From Sarocladium kiliense (taxonomy: Eukaryota > Ascomycota > Sordariomycetes > Hypocreales > Sarocladiaceae), in assembly GCA_030734395.1 (NCBI GenBank), contig JAUZTG010000034.1, positions 744,001-808,000 of the forward strand: DNA of 64,000 nt. The letters are read 5' to 3'. Positions 34,791 through 46,277 of the stretch are shown here, piece by piece; position 1 is the first letter of the stretch; each line of letters begins with the position of its first letter. The notes under the pieces were generated by a model. That model saw only the letters and a list, made by a program, of their open reading frames with translations, had not been told where the DNA came from and searched no databases. A program made the translations under genes and the position numbers.

Positions 34791-35993
34791 AGACTTTCCG
34801 TGTCTTTTCATAGGCGTTTTAAGGATGCAACGAGGGCCGATGTCACACGGACCTCCACGAGGGGAAGTGTTCATGCTGCAGAAAGTGCTCGAGACGAGGA
34901 GAGCACGGCACTGCTATGGGTTCTTGGATCATTTATTTTGAAGAAAATTGAGCGCAATCGGCCCCAAAATAACGTTGAACAAGTTCCTCTTGCCAATGAT
35001 GTCGCGTGATCATGATGCTCCCTCTGATGGGCCCATCAGTCAGAGTAGATCGACTGTGAATGAGGAATATGCATCTGGGGAGGCCGTTCACGTGAGATGG
35101 TATTCTGGGCAGTTTGTGCATGACAGCTCGCCGGCCAGTATAGACAAGGTCAACATACTTATAGCTCCAGCATGGTACGTAACTCACGGACCCAGCGTCC
35201 ACCCTTGCCAGCCAGACCATGCACGTTTCAAACCACTGGGTCACGATCTCATACCGATCCTCTGACAACCGATCAACGTCCTGCCCCTTTTTCGTCGTTA
35301 CTCCCCTCCTTCCAGTACGCTGAGTATGGTCCTTTCTTTGCACTGTCTTGACACGCTTCGTTTTATTGTCTTATTTGAATCAACTCAGCTTATGCATCAT
35401 ATATTTATTGAGCGAGACAAGAGCTGGTGTGGAACAAAGTTATTTATTGTTGATTGTAGAGGCAAAATGCCCCTCTGCTATGCTAACGCATTCTCCGTCG
35501 TCTTCTTCTTCTAACACGAAGAAGCGCTGCTTCCCATCATCGAGGAAAACAAAGTCTTACAGAAAAGAGAGTAAACGCCGATGCTTAGATGCAAAAAAGT
35601 GAACCCTCCCTGCATTTCCCCTCTCTTGGTTCCCACACTCCCATCGTAGCATCACAGATCATTGGATCCTCCGTAGAGGATACTTTGGTTGGATAAAAAG
35701 AAAAATGTATGTATAAAATTTGGCGTCTTGTCTTGGATCTGGGGACTTAAGACTAGACTTCTTTTTGGATGGTTTTCCTGGATTTTTGGAGTGTTCTTCG
35801 ATTGGCTGGCTGGTTGATTCGTTGGTGGCTCTTCCTTGACGATTTGCTTCATCCCCCATTCCAGTGAGGCGAGATATCCTGCTTAGCGAAGGCTTTGTTC
35901 CTTGCCTCGGGAGGTACTGAAGTTCTTGTCGTAGTTATCGTCATGATTGGAGTGGCGGAAGGATAGCTGGCAATGTGTGCGCTAGCTGGCTCT
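34791..35993. other. Convergent 3' flanks
   Basis: 1.2 kb between the Rtc3-like gene (+) and the membrane orphan (-). AT-rich around 35350-35520 and 35680-35720. No gene or structured RNA I can support. Confidence 0.5.
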
Positions 35994-36558
35994 CTATGCC
36001 CTCGCAGCGTTAGGACGGCCACGCTGGGGGAGAGTCCAAGGCCTTGCGCAGATCATCTAGAAACCGGGTTAGTACTGCATACTCCTCAGCATGAGAAGAT
36101 CAAGGAGGAAAGCATACCTCTCCCTCGCTATACGCCCAAAAGTAAACCACCATGCCAATCAGATAGTAAATCGCCGGGTTCGTTGCCTGATACAACAACG
36201 CCGCAGACAGTGCCGTCAACGGCAGGACTGCCAGGCGGAACTCGAGCGAGCGGTGCAGCGTCGAGCCGGCGATGAAGTTGAGGGGCCACTCGAGGGCGAG
36301 CATAAACAGGCCGAAGACGAGGTTGATGGTTTGCAGGACGGGGATGGGCTTCACGGCTCCGTCGAGGGTCTTGGTGAGGAAGTCCCAGAAGATCTTGGGC
36401 CAGAAGAAGCCTTCGACAGCGGCGGCGACTTGGTCTGTAGTTTTCATGGGTTAGTGTCCTGTCTTTCGTCGGAAGAGGGTGAGAGGGATTTCAAACTTAC
36501 AGATCGCTGCGGTGAGGATGATGAGACGAGCCCAGTGGTTCTTGATAAGCTTGCCCAT
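35994..36558 (-). CDS. Conserved fungal four-helix membrane protein of unknown function
   Basis: Exons on the minus strand 36558-36501, 36434-36118 and 36056-35994 give 145 residues. The last exon (21 codons with stop) is joined through a TACTAAC branch site and TTCTAG acceptor. The N-terminus MGKLIKNHWARLIILTAAIY is highly characteristic of a fungal-only family; I believe it is the one catalogued as DUF7727, but cannot check. Predicted membrane helices lie at about 9-30, 50-75, 85-105 and 107-127 (IYYLIGMVVYFWAYSEGE). The segment GFFWPKIFWDFLTKTLDGAV between helices 1 and 2 may be amphipathic. The C-terminal tail ICARPWTLPQRGRPNAARA is basic. No function is known to me. A long gene-free region lies upstream. 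Confidence 0.85.
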
Positions 36559-37655
36559 TTTGACGGTACTGTTGACTCTCGCAAGAAATAATCACGCAAG
36601 ATTCGGTCGTTTTCCTCAAATAAAACTCTTGCTTCTCCTTCTTTTCCTTTGGAAGTCTCTTTCTGGTATATCCTTCAAGATTTCCCCGGGTGATGTGCGT
36701 ATTGTCGAAGAGTGAGCTATTTGGACTGTCGGACCTGCCGTCGAAAGAGTGTTGTCTGTCGAAGAATGAAAACGAGAATGATTATTAAACGGAAGTCGTT
36801 AAAAAGTCGAAATGATTGTCTTGACCGGCAGAGACCCCAAATGAAAGAAAGAACGCTGCCCGGCAACGAAAAATAGAAGAAGAGAATGAAGACTCAAGGT
36901 TTGGCCGAAAAGAGAAACGGTTGGAAGGAAAGGAAAGAGAAGAGAGGAAGAAGGGAGGAAAAGGCCGGATGGGAAAAAGTGGTACGATGGGACGAACCAG
37001 GTCTATAAACCGGGCTCTGTCTCTTCGTTCGTCGTTGGTGTCAAGGAGTACGTGCGTTCCTCGGTAGTTGACCAGGCCCGGGGTATGGGTATGCTTGGGG
37101 GTTGTTGGATAGTACGGTGGTAAGGGTGGGATAGGTTTAGAAGCTCAAGACAACGAATAGTCCCCGGGGGGTTCAGGCGTTCGTTTTCCTAAGAGACTTG
37201 GTGTCGCCGGGAGGGCGGCGCCCCGAAGGGCTGAGACCCGTAGAGGTCGGAGAGTGTGTATCAGGCTGGTAATGGGGCGGCCGGGAGGTGTTTCGGCGGC
37301 GGAGGCGGAGGAGGAGGCTGAGTTGTTCTTGATAATGATGGTTGCTGAGAGATGGGCGGGATCATTGTCGGGACATGGCTGTTTCCCTGGGCTTGGATGG
37401 TGGAACAGGCGAGCGAGGGTGAGAAACAACTTGAGATTGATCTTCGTGAGGGATGAAGAGTTGACTGGCAGGGGGAGTTATTATGGCCTCCAACGGTGTA
37501 ATCAACGGTGTAGTATAGCGAATTTCCCTCCTGCTCCGTTAAACTAGTTGAGGGATTGTAGGCGCAGTATCGGTTTGTCCCTTGGTGAAAGTGGTGAAGG
37601 GTGCTGGGAGACCTGAGACGGGCCCTGTTTCGTCTGGCGTTGCGGAGTGGGTTTT

Positions 37656-37673
37656 GGGGGGGGGGGGGGGGGG
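37656..37673. repeat. G18 homopolymer tract
   Basis: Eighteen consecutive G on the plus strand preceded by GTTTT and followed by TTCG. Length may be imprecise. Confidence 0.85.
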
Positions 37674-38695
37674 TTCGTTCGGTTGACAAGGGTTGCCCGT
37701 GACCGTTGCGACGTTTCGTCCTATTATTCACCAGGATGTCTCTCTGGTCGGTTTGCGCAGGTGAAGCTTGAAGAAATCGTGAGTCTTCAATCAGATTTTT
37801 GAATGTAGGTGCATGGGAAGGAGAGGAGAGAAGTCGAAAGAGGCGAGGCGAGGATGGGGAGGGAAGGGGATAGTACATAGATGAAGTGGCCGGGGGTGTA
37901 CAGTGGGTGTGTAGGTGATGGTGGTGGTGGTGGTGTGCTGTGCTGTGCTGATAGGTGTGCCGGGTGCTGCAGGAGACCATGAAGCGCACAGAACAGAACA
38001 GTGAGATGCATACAGAAGGGAACAGAGAGGGGGCGACCCGCTGTAGAGACTCGCCGAGTCCAGGGCCAAGCCGACGAGAGAGAAGAAAACCCGCAGGTCC
38101 AGTTCGTCTATCTGATTTCCTCATTCTAGCCACAGAGAGCCTGCAAGAATAGAAGCAATACTTTACCACAAGCAGGCCTGGCCCAGCGAGAACCAAGTCT
38201 CTCGCAGGTGCTTGGGGTTGGTGATGGGGGTGGTGATTGGGTCGAGCTCGGAGAGGGGCGGTTGGCTGCAGGGGTCCGGGCGGTTACAAGTTGCAGCAGC
38301 CTGGGCCAACGGCAGAGCACGCTGCGGATCCACTGTCCGAGCCAAGATCTGGCTTGCCTCCTCAGTGGGTGTGGACGGGCTCAGCAAGACTCTGTCTCTC
38401 GGTTGCGTGCAATTGCTTCTTGCCCTTCTCAATTCATCCGAATTCCATAATTACTGACAGAAAACTTGTCCAATCATCCCCTGTTCAATCTCGTGCATGT
38501 TGGTGCTCGCAGGCTAGCCCCCAGCAGCACCAGATCGGACAAACCTAAACTCACATCCCCGTCTCTCCCTCCAGATACGGCATTACCCAGTACATGGAAT
38601 GCAATACCGAGCAAGAAGCATAGAACCCATGAGATTACATTCTTCTCATTGATTCAAGATCGTCATCTCGATAGACAACATCATTACACGAGCTC

Positions 38696-38823
38696 TCACC
38701 ACACGCTCGTCTCACCACACGCTCGTCTCACCACACGCTCGTCTCACCACACGCTCGTCTCACCACACGCTCGTCTCACCACACGCTCGTCTCACCACAC
38801 GCTCGTCTCACCACACGCTCGTC
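38696..38823. repeat. Minisatellite: 8 perfect copies of a 16-bp unit
   Basis: The unit CTCACCACACGCTCGT repeats eight times without a mismatch, then decays into CTCACCACGCGCC from 38824. It is followed by TCCCATCTCA repeats. Sixteen bp is not a multiple of three, so any ORF across it cycles through frames; a coding role is unlikely. Confidence 0.97.
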
Positions 38824-40275
38824 TCACCACGCGCCCAGTCTATCCCATCTCATCCCATCTCATCATCGTCAATCGCCTAGCAGGCGCCCGTTTGATCACC
38901 ACCCCCCCTCGAAACATCCATTGCCTCTGCTCCCAAACGCGCGCCTCTGCTCGTGAAACCGCTTCGCCTCCAGCAGGCTGGGGGAGGATTTTCGACCTGA
39001 CTGCCCTCTACACCACTCTGTACACTTGCGCGCGAAAGTAAGGCTCTCGTAGCTACATCCCATATAGTTCCCATTTGCCGCTCATGCAGTTGGTCAGCAC
39101 CCAGTTCATGCTCGATTCCCGTCGCATCGACCCGCTCGGCCGCCTGCTCATGTCTGCCTACCCTGCCTATGCATCGTACCCATCGGCGCTTCTGCATACC
39201 TACCTTCATCCATACACGTCGTTCTTCGGCCAACACTCTCTTCACCAGTCCCGGTCTGTGCACACATAGTCTGTCTGCGGGAGATCACCGCTTCGCCTGC
39301 ATCCAACAGACCAGCGACAAACGTTCAATACCAAGCTACGCCTCCATTCAATAGTGGCCCGGCCGTTTCCTCAGCCGAACTTGACCGCCGGGTCTTGCAT
39401 GCAGCTATTGGCTCTCCCGCCTCGGGCCCGTCCACGGCGGCAATCTCGGGCGCGTTCGGCGGGCCAACCTCTATGCCGTATCATAGTCACAGGATCATAG
39501 ATAGAACACGGCCCATCTTTCTGGCCTCTGCTCACGGTCAAACCTCTCCGCCGAGATGGCTGAGGCTTATCGTGGACCCTCGCTCATCCAAGGAAAACAA
39601 ACCATTGTCTTATGCCCAGCCGGACTAACACAAAGCCCTCTATTCTGTGTCCATCACAAGACCTATCGTGATGGGGCCAGATGGGGCCACGGCGAGGCGG
39701 GAAGGCCCTAAGAGCTCGCTGCCGCTTTGGGCTGGGCGGCGGCTCTACAGCGCTGCTGATTGGCCATAATTCAGCCCATCACAGTGTGGCGTTGAGGGCG
39801 ACCGGCTGGCAGCCAGCAACGCGACCGCCAGGGCGCCAGCACTTGCTCTGTTGGGGGACGTGTCTATTGGGGGTGGCGTCCACGGTACAGTACCTGAGTC
39901 TACCTGAACCTCTCTCTCCCATGTGTTCAGGTGCAGAATGATGCTCCAGTTCCCGCTCGCCATGTAACTGTCTGTTGGTTCTGTCACCTGCGCATCATGA
40001 TCCTCAGTTACCACAGTGTTGGGTCTTTCCTTGCCATCGCCCGTACCTACAGGAATTACAGTAAATCGTAATGACGCCACCCGGGCTTGGGCTCCATATT
40101 GATGCTTCCTTTCTGTCGGGTCCAGAGCTGCTCAAGATTGCCGATACACACACCACTGATCCCCTGCCCTTGCCAAATGTCTTCCAACCCCGCGTCCCTG
40201 TGGCGATTTGAGGTTTTATTTTCGGATCAGGGCCCATCCTCTTGGTCCAAGTGTGATATCGGTCGATAACCTGCA

Positions 40276-41024
40276 TCACATGTCCACCGCCCGGGGCCCT
40301 CCCCTCATGAAGTCGGCCACGCGTTCGGCATCTCTCTGTCCTAGGTAGTCCGCCATTTGATGCAGCTTCTCAGGGTCATGCACGTTCCGTGCTAGCTCGC
40401 GAAAGCCAGAACACACGTCCATCAAGATGTTGGTTTGCCTCTCATCCAATCGTGGTCCATGAACGCAGTGCGAAACCAGTGTCCTGGGCATTTCCGATGG
40501 CTTTGGTCTCGGTGCTGGGTCTGAAAGTTGTCGCCGCCAGTCAGCCAGGCATGCCGGCAGCTCCTCCGGCTTCAGTATCGGGACGATGGGGACAAGACAC
40601 CCATTTTTCAGGAGACTGGCAGTGTGTGAGCTTCTCGTCAATGGGACACAACGCGCCGGAAGACACATACTCGGCTTGTAGCTGTGCGTATGCTGCCATA
40701 CCATGTTCCTCCCTCAGTAGTAGTATCACACCGATTTGACGACCTCCATCAAGGTACCTCAAGCGTTCGATTTTGGCTGAGGTCGCCGCGTTACCCAGCT
40801 CGTCCGAGACAAGCACAATGAGTCGGAACAAATGATTTCCGTCATTATTCGCAGCTTGAAAAGCAATGTCGTATCCATCGACTGTTGTCTCTGGGCGTCA
40901 AGTGGTAGTCAGTTGCCTGCCCAGCATCTCGTACAGGGTAGCGCTCCTTACCTCGCCAGCCAATGTGAGACCGAGTTAGGACTGGGACACAGGAGCCCAC
41001 GTAGGCCTGGATCGTAGCGAAGAG
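40276..41024 (-). CDS. Conserved-looking fungal protein of unknown function, 5' end unresolved
   Basis: Exons on the minus strand: ...40952 (upstream limit uncertain, possible acceptor at 41024), 40890-40671 and 40615-40276. The last intron (55 bp, GTATGT...CCAG) and the one before (61 bp, GTAAGG...CCCAG with CTGAC branch) join in frame. The product reads DGYDIAFQAANNDGNHLFRL, then a Rossmann-like strand-helix pattern with LIVLVSDELGNAATSAKIER, LRYLDGGRQIGVILLLREE, and after the splice LLKNGCLVPIVPILKPEELP and ADWRRQL. The C-terminal half is helical (DERQTNILMDVCSGFRELAR ... ADYLGQRDAERVADFM). I do not recognise a family. The first coding exon with its ATG was not found: the frame upstream of 40952 has no ATG before a stop, so another 5' exon is needed. 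Confidence 0.6.
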
Positions 41025-41475
41025 CTGAACATGGTAGTATGTTTTAGCCTAGATCGATCCTGCGAGTTGATTTATTGAGAAGAGAAGAGAAGCTCATCAA
41101 TGGAAAGGAGATGCTCAAGTCTAATTCTGCCAGCCAGAAACGCCCGACCCAACCAACGTTCCTTCCCTCTATCAATTATCGGCAGCGGCCGACCAGTCGC
41201 TCCTGCTGATTACCAGATACTCGTGCCCAGCATCAGTGAAGCGACGCAAGCCACCTGACCCTGATTGCCTATGTCACATTATATTAAGTGCGCGCTGTTG
41301 ACTCAGTCACGTCTTGCTCAGGCATGTGGTCGCCATGCGAAGAGCGTGCATCCTTTCGCAAGCGATAGCAAACGGCAGGTCGAAGTCAGTGTATCTCGCC
41401 TGAATCCGTCCCTCTATGCTCATACACTTGGCCGCGAAACACATCCTGTATTTCGACTCATATCTCCGAATCTTA
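41025..41475. other. Short intergenic region
   Basis: 450 bp between the 3' end of the OPA3-like gene and the unresolved 5' end of the orphan, both on the minus strand. It probably contains the missing first exon or leader of the orphan. An ATG at 41096-41098 (minus strand, MSFSSLLNKSTRR) ends at a stop with no GT donor before it. Confidence 0.45.
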
Positions 41476-42210
41476 TCATGCAGGGGTCGGTGACGAGACA
41501 TTCTGTAAGCTCTCCAGCAGCGGCTTCTTCGTCTTGGGATCCTTCAGCCCCCTGAGCGCCTCTTCTAGCGAGTTGAACCGCTCCCGTTGCTTCCCCTCCG
41601 CCTCCGCCAGCTCATCCTCCCGTTTCTTCAGCTCGGCAAACCGCTGCTCGAGTTCGTCCAATCGTTGTGCGTTCGCATCCGGTTTCTGTGAAGCTCTCCA
41701 GTATTCGTATAGCAATAAGCCCGCTGCTACGCTGAGGATGAACGTGTCACCAACAACGTCCGCGAACAAGTCAACCGCCTTGGCTTCAGGAAGGGGCCGG
41801 AATTTACGGCTCCAGATATTCTGGAACGGGTTTCTCCTTGTCCTCCCACCATCGGAGTTGCGACTCTCTTTGGCCTTCTGTGCCTCCTCTTGCTTGATCT
41901 GTTCTTCAGTCTTGACTGTAGGTGCCTCAGCTTTTTCTTTCGCTCGGCGCTCGGCTTCGGGGTCTCGTAATAAGGCTACAGATAACCGCATATTGAGCTG
42001 ATGTATGGATTGGCCATAGCGAGCTGCGAAGGCTCGGAAACGGGGGTGATCGTGGGCTTGCGCCTTGATGCGATTCTGCACGACGCGTCAGTCCCACGAT
42101 ACTCTGCTCTCTGAGGACGAAGATCTGGGGGGGGGGGGGGTTACTGCTCCATATTTCGAGACATGCCGCACGAAGAGGGCGGCGAGCTTGAATAAGGGTA
42201 GAGGAACCAT
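41476..42210 (-). CDS. OPA3-like mitochondrial protein
   Basis: Fungal homologue of human optic atrophy 3 protein, located on mitochondrial membranes in animals; molecular activity unknown. Exons on the minus strand 42210-42145 and 42075-41476 give 221 residues. The N-terminus MVPLPLFKLAALFVRHVSKY then across the splice GANRIKAQAHDHPRFRAF matches the OPA3 pattern (G.LP..KLA.L...Q.SKP.AN.IK). A hydrophobic segment FILSVAAGLLLYEYW is followed by a coiled coil rich in E, R and K (LDELEQRFAELKKREDELAE). The intron holds a C14 tract on the coding strand directly after the GTAA donor. The region around residue 85 with KTEEQIKQEEAQKAKES is charged and variable in this family. Confidence 0.88.
42127..42140. 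repeat. G14 tract inside the OPA3-like intron
   Basis: Fourteen G on the plus strand, hence a C14 polypyrimidine tract on the coding strand. It starts a few bases after the 5' splice site and ends in CCAG, a potential decoy acceptor only about 20 bp into the intron. Confidence 0.85.
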
Positions 42211-43213
42211 CGCAGTTGTAGGTACCCAATGGTGGCAACAATTGGAGTCACTGGCAGCTTTCTAACAATGGTCGGGTTGGGTCTGCCAGCAATCTTCGCT
42301 ATATCTTTCGTTCTGTCAGACGAAAGCCGTCAATGAAGTGATGTCGTCGTGGTCATGCTTGAGAATCACCAATTCTGCCTGTGACGCGGAGTCATAGGAG
42401 CTCTCCAAAATTAGTGTCTGCGACGGTTTGGTGCGTAAAGATGACGCCGCCTGTTCCGACATCCCGCGACGGTCCCGCATCGTTCCGCATTACGAGGCTC
42501 AGTACGGCAGCATACACGATTGACAAATGCTATGACAGTTTCGGATGGCTCCAAATTGGATCATCATGCACAATTCCCTGGACGGACTCGATAAGACGGA
42601 CGCCTTAACATAGGCCATGTCCTATGGTTCCTGGCCTCGGTCGGTGACTGGCAGCTGGCGGCCACCAGACAAACAAAAGCGGGTCCGCCGTTCCTGCCGT
42701 GGGTGGGCCCTCACGCGCCAACGGTTGCCAACGGCAACGGACCAGCGCGGAAGGTACACAAAGCACCATCCAAGCTGCCAACAGTGACTTCTCCTTCTTC
42801 GAGCATTTCCCGGGTATCGCGCACTCAATCGGCAAAGAAAAGGCACCGTCGCCTTTTCTGTAATTTCGCGGCTCCTCCCTCCTGCTTCTTGTATTGCTTT
42901 GTAAAGCATATTCGGCAGGCAGACATTCATCTTCGAGTCGTTTCGTAAACAGCATCACATTGAGCCTCATCGACTCGAGAACCCTCGGCCTGCAGCTTCC
43001 TGAAGCACGCGACCTTGCCGCTGCTTTTTACGCCCAGATTATTTCCACGAACTTACCTTCGAATGCTTGTGTCAATCGAACTGTAAGTTTCTATGATGAG
43101 CACGTCGCTCGAATGACTTCTCAAGCCACTCGACTCACCGCTCCCTTCTTCCAGGCTTCTGCAATAATTTGGCTCGTCCTTCAGACGGCCACACTACCCG
43201 CCAGCTGCTGAAG
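42211..43213. promoter_or_regulatory. Divergent promoter region between OPA3-like and Polo kinase genes
   Basis: 1.0 kb. Besides CT-rich leader sequence near 42780-42900, it holds a compact triplet of AACGG boxes (listed separately). A GTAAGT at 43083 followed by a CCAG near 43155 could be an intron in the Polo leader. Confidence 0.5.
42718..42740 (+). promoter_or_regulatory. Triple AACGG (Myb-type) cluster
   Basis: AACGG occurs at 42720, 42730 and 42736 within 21 bp, and the first copy is part of the palindrome CCAACGGTTG. YAACGG is the core bound by Myb-type factors. The cluster is about 475 bp before the Polo ATG. Function is inferred only from the motif. Confidence 0.35.
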
Positions 43214-46200
43214 ATGGCCCACCGCTTCACGGCAAGAGATGGCGTCGACTTGGCAGCTTTGTCACCTAAGGACGCCAACGCTCAACGACCCCAGAAGGCC
43301 ACTGAACTCAAGACCAAGACCGCCGCACAGCTCAAGGCTGCGAAAGACAAGGAGCATCCGCCGCCACCTCCTGCTGAAGTAGTCGAGCCCTCCAGCTCCG
43401 ATCGTCCCGATGGCGCCGTGTACCAAGTTGGAAAATTGTTGGGAAAGGGCGGCTTCGCAATTTGTTATGGAGGCCAGCTAATACCAACAAAGCACAAGTT
43501 TGCCCTCAAGATTGTCAAGAGCCATATGCCACCGAAGATGGAACAAAAGGTTAGTGTCTCTGGAATATTCTCTCTAAGGAATTGAAAGCTAACGAAGATC
43601 TCAGTTCCAAACGGAATTACAAATCCATTCCAAAATGAGGCAAAAGAACATTGTTCAGTTCTTCAGAGCGTTTGCTTTCGAGAGCTCTACCTACCTTGTG
43701 CTTGAGCTTTGCCCCAATGGCTCGCTAATGGACATGGTGAAGCGCCGCAAGGGCCTGACGGAACCTGAAGTGCGATTTTACACTGTCCAGATCGCTGGAG
43801 CCATCAAGTACATGCATGGCAAGGGAATTATCCACAGAGACCTCAAGATGGGCAACATCTTCCTCGACTCGCATATGAACGCCAAGATTGGCGATTTCGG
43901 CCTCGCCGCACTCTCATTAACTGGCAAGGATGTCCAGACCATCCGACGTACGACACTCTGCGGGACACCGAACTATATCGCCCCAGAAATTCTCGAGAAG
44001 GGCAAGAAAGGCCATGACCACATGGTTGATATATGGAGTCTCGGAATTATTGTGTAAGATTTGTCCACATCGTTGTCGGAGACACTATAACTAACGCCAC
44101 TCAGCTTTGCCATGCTCACATCTAAGCCCCCGTTCCAGTCCTCTACCACGGACGAAATTTATCGCCGTGCAAGGGAGCGAGACTACGAATGGCCCGATGT
44201 TGATGCATTGAAGCGACGGATTAGCGATGAGGCCAAGGATCTCGTGTCGACAATGCTTACGGAGGCCGACCTTCGCCCGGAACCCGATACTGTCGTGCAA
44301 CATCCATTCTTTACGTCAGGCTACATGCCATGCGAGGCAGATATGACCACCAAACTCCGCGAGTTCACGCCTTACCAGGATGAATTCTATATGGATGCCA
44401 GCGAGCTCGGCCATGCTCAGACTATTGGTAACCTCAAGAGTATGTGCCGGGATTGCGGCGTGGGTCCTTGGAATATGGTCAAGGTCGTCCACACTCAGGT
44501 CTGGAAAGAGATGGCGAAGGAGGAGAACGCTGGTCTCACTCCTTCCATTCCACTAGCCAAGGGTGTGGTCTACAGGCCGTTTGATGAGCGCTCCCAGGAG
44601 GAACAACAGATCAAGCCAAAATTACTCGCTTCAATGGCGGCGCTCTCCATCAGCAGCAGTGATGAGCCGTCAGCCGCGAGCACTGTTAAGGGCCTGACCG
44701 GGCTGCTCCGCCAGCCTCCACAGAGCTTTGCTGCTCAGCAGAGAGCACAAGGCCGACCCTCTGCCACAGTCTCTTCCTCCAAACCAAGGACGGCCCTCCC
44801 AACAGAGACTGTACCGACCACATCAGGAAGCTTGCGTGGAAGGGCGAGGAGGGAGGTTGGGACGTCTAAAGAAGCCCCCGAAGCTGGATTCCGAAGTCTC
44901 CGAGGAACAGCACGCACAGCTTTGCCCTCGTCCAGGTCCGCCCCAGTATTGCCTGCCTCAGAGAAGCCTATTGCCAGCTCCTCAGCACCAGTAGGAGCAC
45001 CACAAAAGCTGCGCTCCGACGCCCTGCCACCTGCCTCACTTTTCAGTCCTTCAGAGCGCCCAACTCAGATCATTGGCTCAAAGCCGGATGATGTGCTGGA
45101 ACGACTAAGACGTCTGCAGACTGAGTTGGAAAGAGCCCTGAACTCCCGATCCATGGCCATCATCTCGTCGAAGACCACCACCCCTCCACACCCTCACATA
45201 GTCGTCAAATGGGTCGACTATACGAACAAATTCGGTCTTGGATACATTCTCAATGATGGTAGCGTTGGTTGTGTGCTTCGAGATATCGCCACAAAGACAG
45301 ATTCTGGCAGTGCAGCACAGCTTCCGCCTGCAGGTGTGTTCATCCGAGGAGCTGAGCGTCACATTCTTCGTCGCCAGGATGCGAGATACGCCGATCGTCA
45401 CCAGCCGGTACCTATGACACGGCCTATCAAGTTCTTCGAGAACAATGGAGAGTCTGGCCTTGCACAGGCTGCAGTCTCACCTGAACAGTTTCGGGTTCCT
45501 ATCAACGAGGATGGCAGCGCTGGGAAGCTGAATCCTGGTAAGGACAGCTACCAGCACCGCAAGCGAGAGAGAATTATTCTCTGGAAAAAGTTCGCCAACT
45601 ATATGATTGCGTATGGCCGCGATGAGGCTGTGCCGACCGAAGAAGACGTAGCGAAAGCGATGGGACCTGGGCAAGAGAATGCTCAGGCAGAGTTGGTGAC
45701 TTTCTACCAGCGCTTCGGCGACGTTGGCTGCTGGGTGTACTGCGACGGTCATTTGCAGTTCAACTTCCCCGACCACACCAAGATTGTCCTTGATTCAACA
45801 GGTACCTGGTGTCACTTCTGGCATCTTCCTCAGGAGGCAGCAGAGCGTTTGGCTTCGACAGGCACTATTGGTGCCGCTGCTCTCGATGACCGTGCCATGC
45901 TCTCCTACCCACTTCAAACACTCCTCAACTTTCAGACGAAGTCAACGGCCCGTAGTGCCGCGTCCCGAAGAAGGCCAGAGATCGACCCTGAGCTTCAAGG
46001 AATCCCGGCTGCAAACGATTTCCGCCGCAAGATTGACTTCATCAAGAACGTTGTCAAGGAGTGGGTTTCCAATGGAGGACTGGGTAACAGCAACATGAGC
46101 AGAGAGAATAGACTCCGCTGGCTGGGATACCGCGAGACAGTTAACGCAACGATCCCACAGAAGCATGTCTGGGTCACTATCGGTGCAAGATGGGGTGATC

Positions 46201-46277
46201 AGAGGCTCACAGCGCTCGTCGACCCGAGGACACCGTGGGAGCTCGGAGAAGACGGGGATTCGGCCAGCAAGAAATGA
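43214..46277 (+). CDS. Polo-like mitotic protein kinase
   Basis: Ser/Thr kinase controlling mitotic entry, spindle and septation (Cdc5/Plo1/PlkA family). Exons 43214-43549, 43605-44053 and 44105-46277 give 985 residues. The kinase domain is about 69-325: GKGGFAICYG loop, ATP lysine 99 in FALKIVK, HRDLKMGN with Asp191, DFG at 209-211, and activation-loop threonine about 229 in TTLCGTPNYIAPE. Residues about 390-600 are a Ser/Pro/Ala-rich linker. Polo box 1 begins near 629 with WVDYTNKFGLGY; polo box 2 contains VYCDGHLQFNFPDHTKI near 805. About 120 further residues follow (QGIPAANDFRRKIDFIKNVV ... PWELGEDGDSASKK), an extension not present in yeast Cdc5 (705 residues). Start chosen at the ATG giving MAHRFTARDG; an in-frame ATG 15 codons upstream is less likely. 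Confidence 0.95.

Larger units (their letters stand above)
36559..40275. other. 3.7 kb gene-poor block
   Basis: No gene I can support. It includes the CT-rich leader side of the membrane orphan (36560-37000), a G18 tract, a GGT trinucleotide run (37916-37934), and an eight-copy 16-bp minisatellite. Several long ORFs here are low-complexity (H, P and S repeats) and lack family features. The composition is skewed toward G on the plus strand at 37260-37680. Confidence 0.5.

Noticed and set aside
37261..38196. 311-codon minus-strand ORF
   Set aside because: Made of Pro, Ser and His low-complexity, runs through the G18 tract, and has no recognisable domain or intron signals; composition artefact.
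38466..39041. 191-codon ORF spanning the minisatellite
   Set aside because: Its middle is only the translated 16-bp repeat (SPHARLTTRSSHHTL); no conserved sequence on either side.
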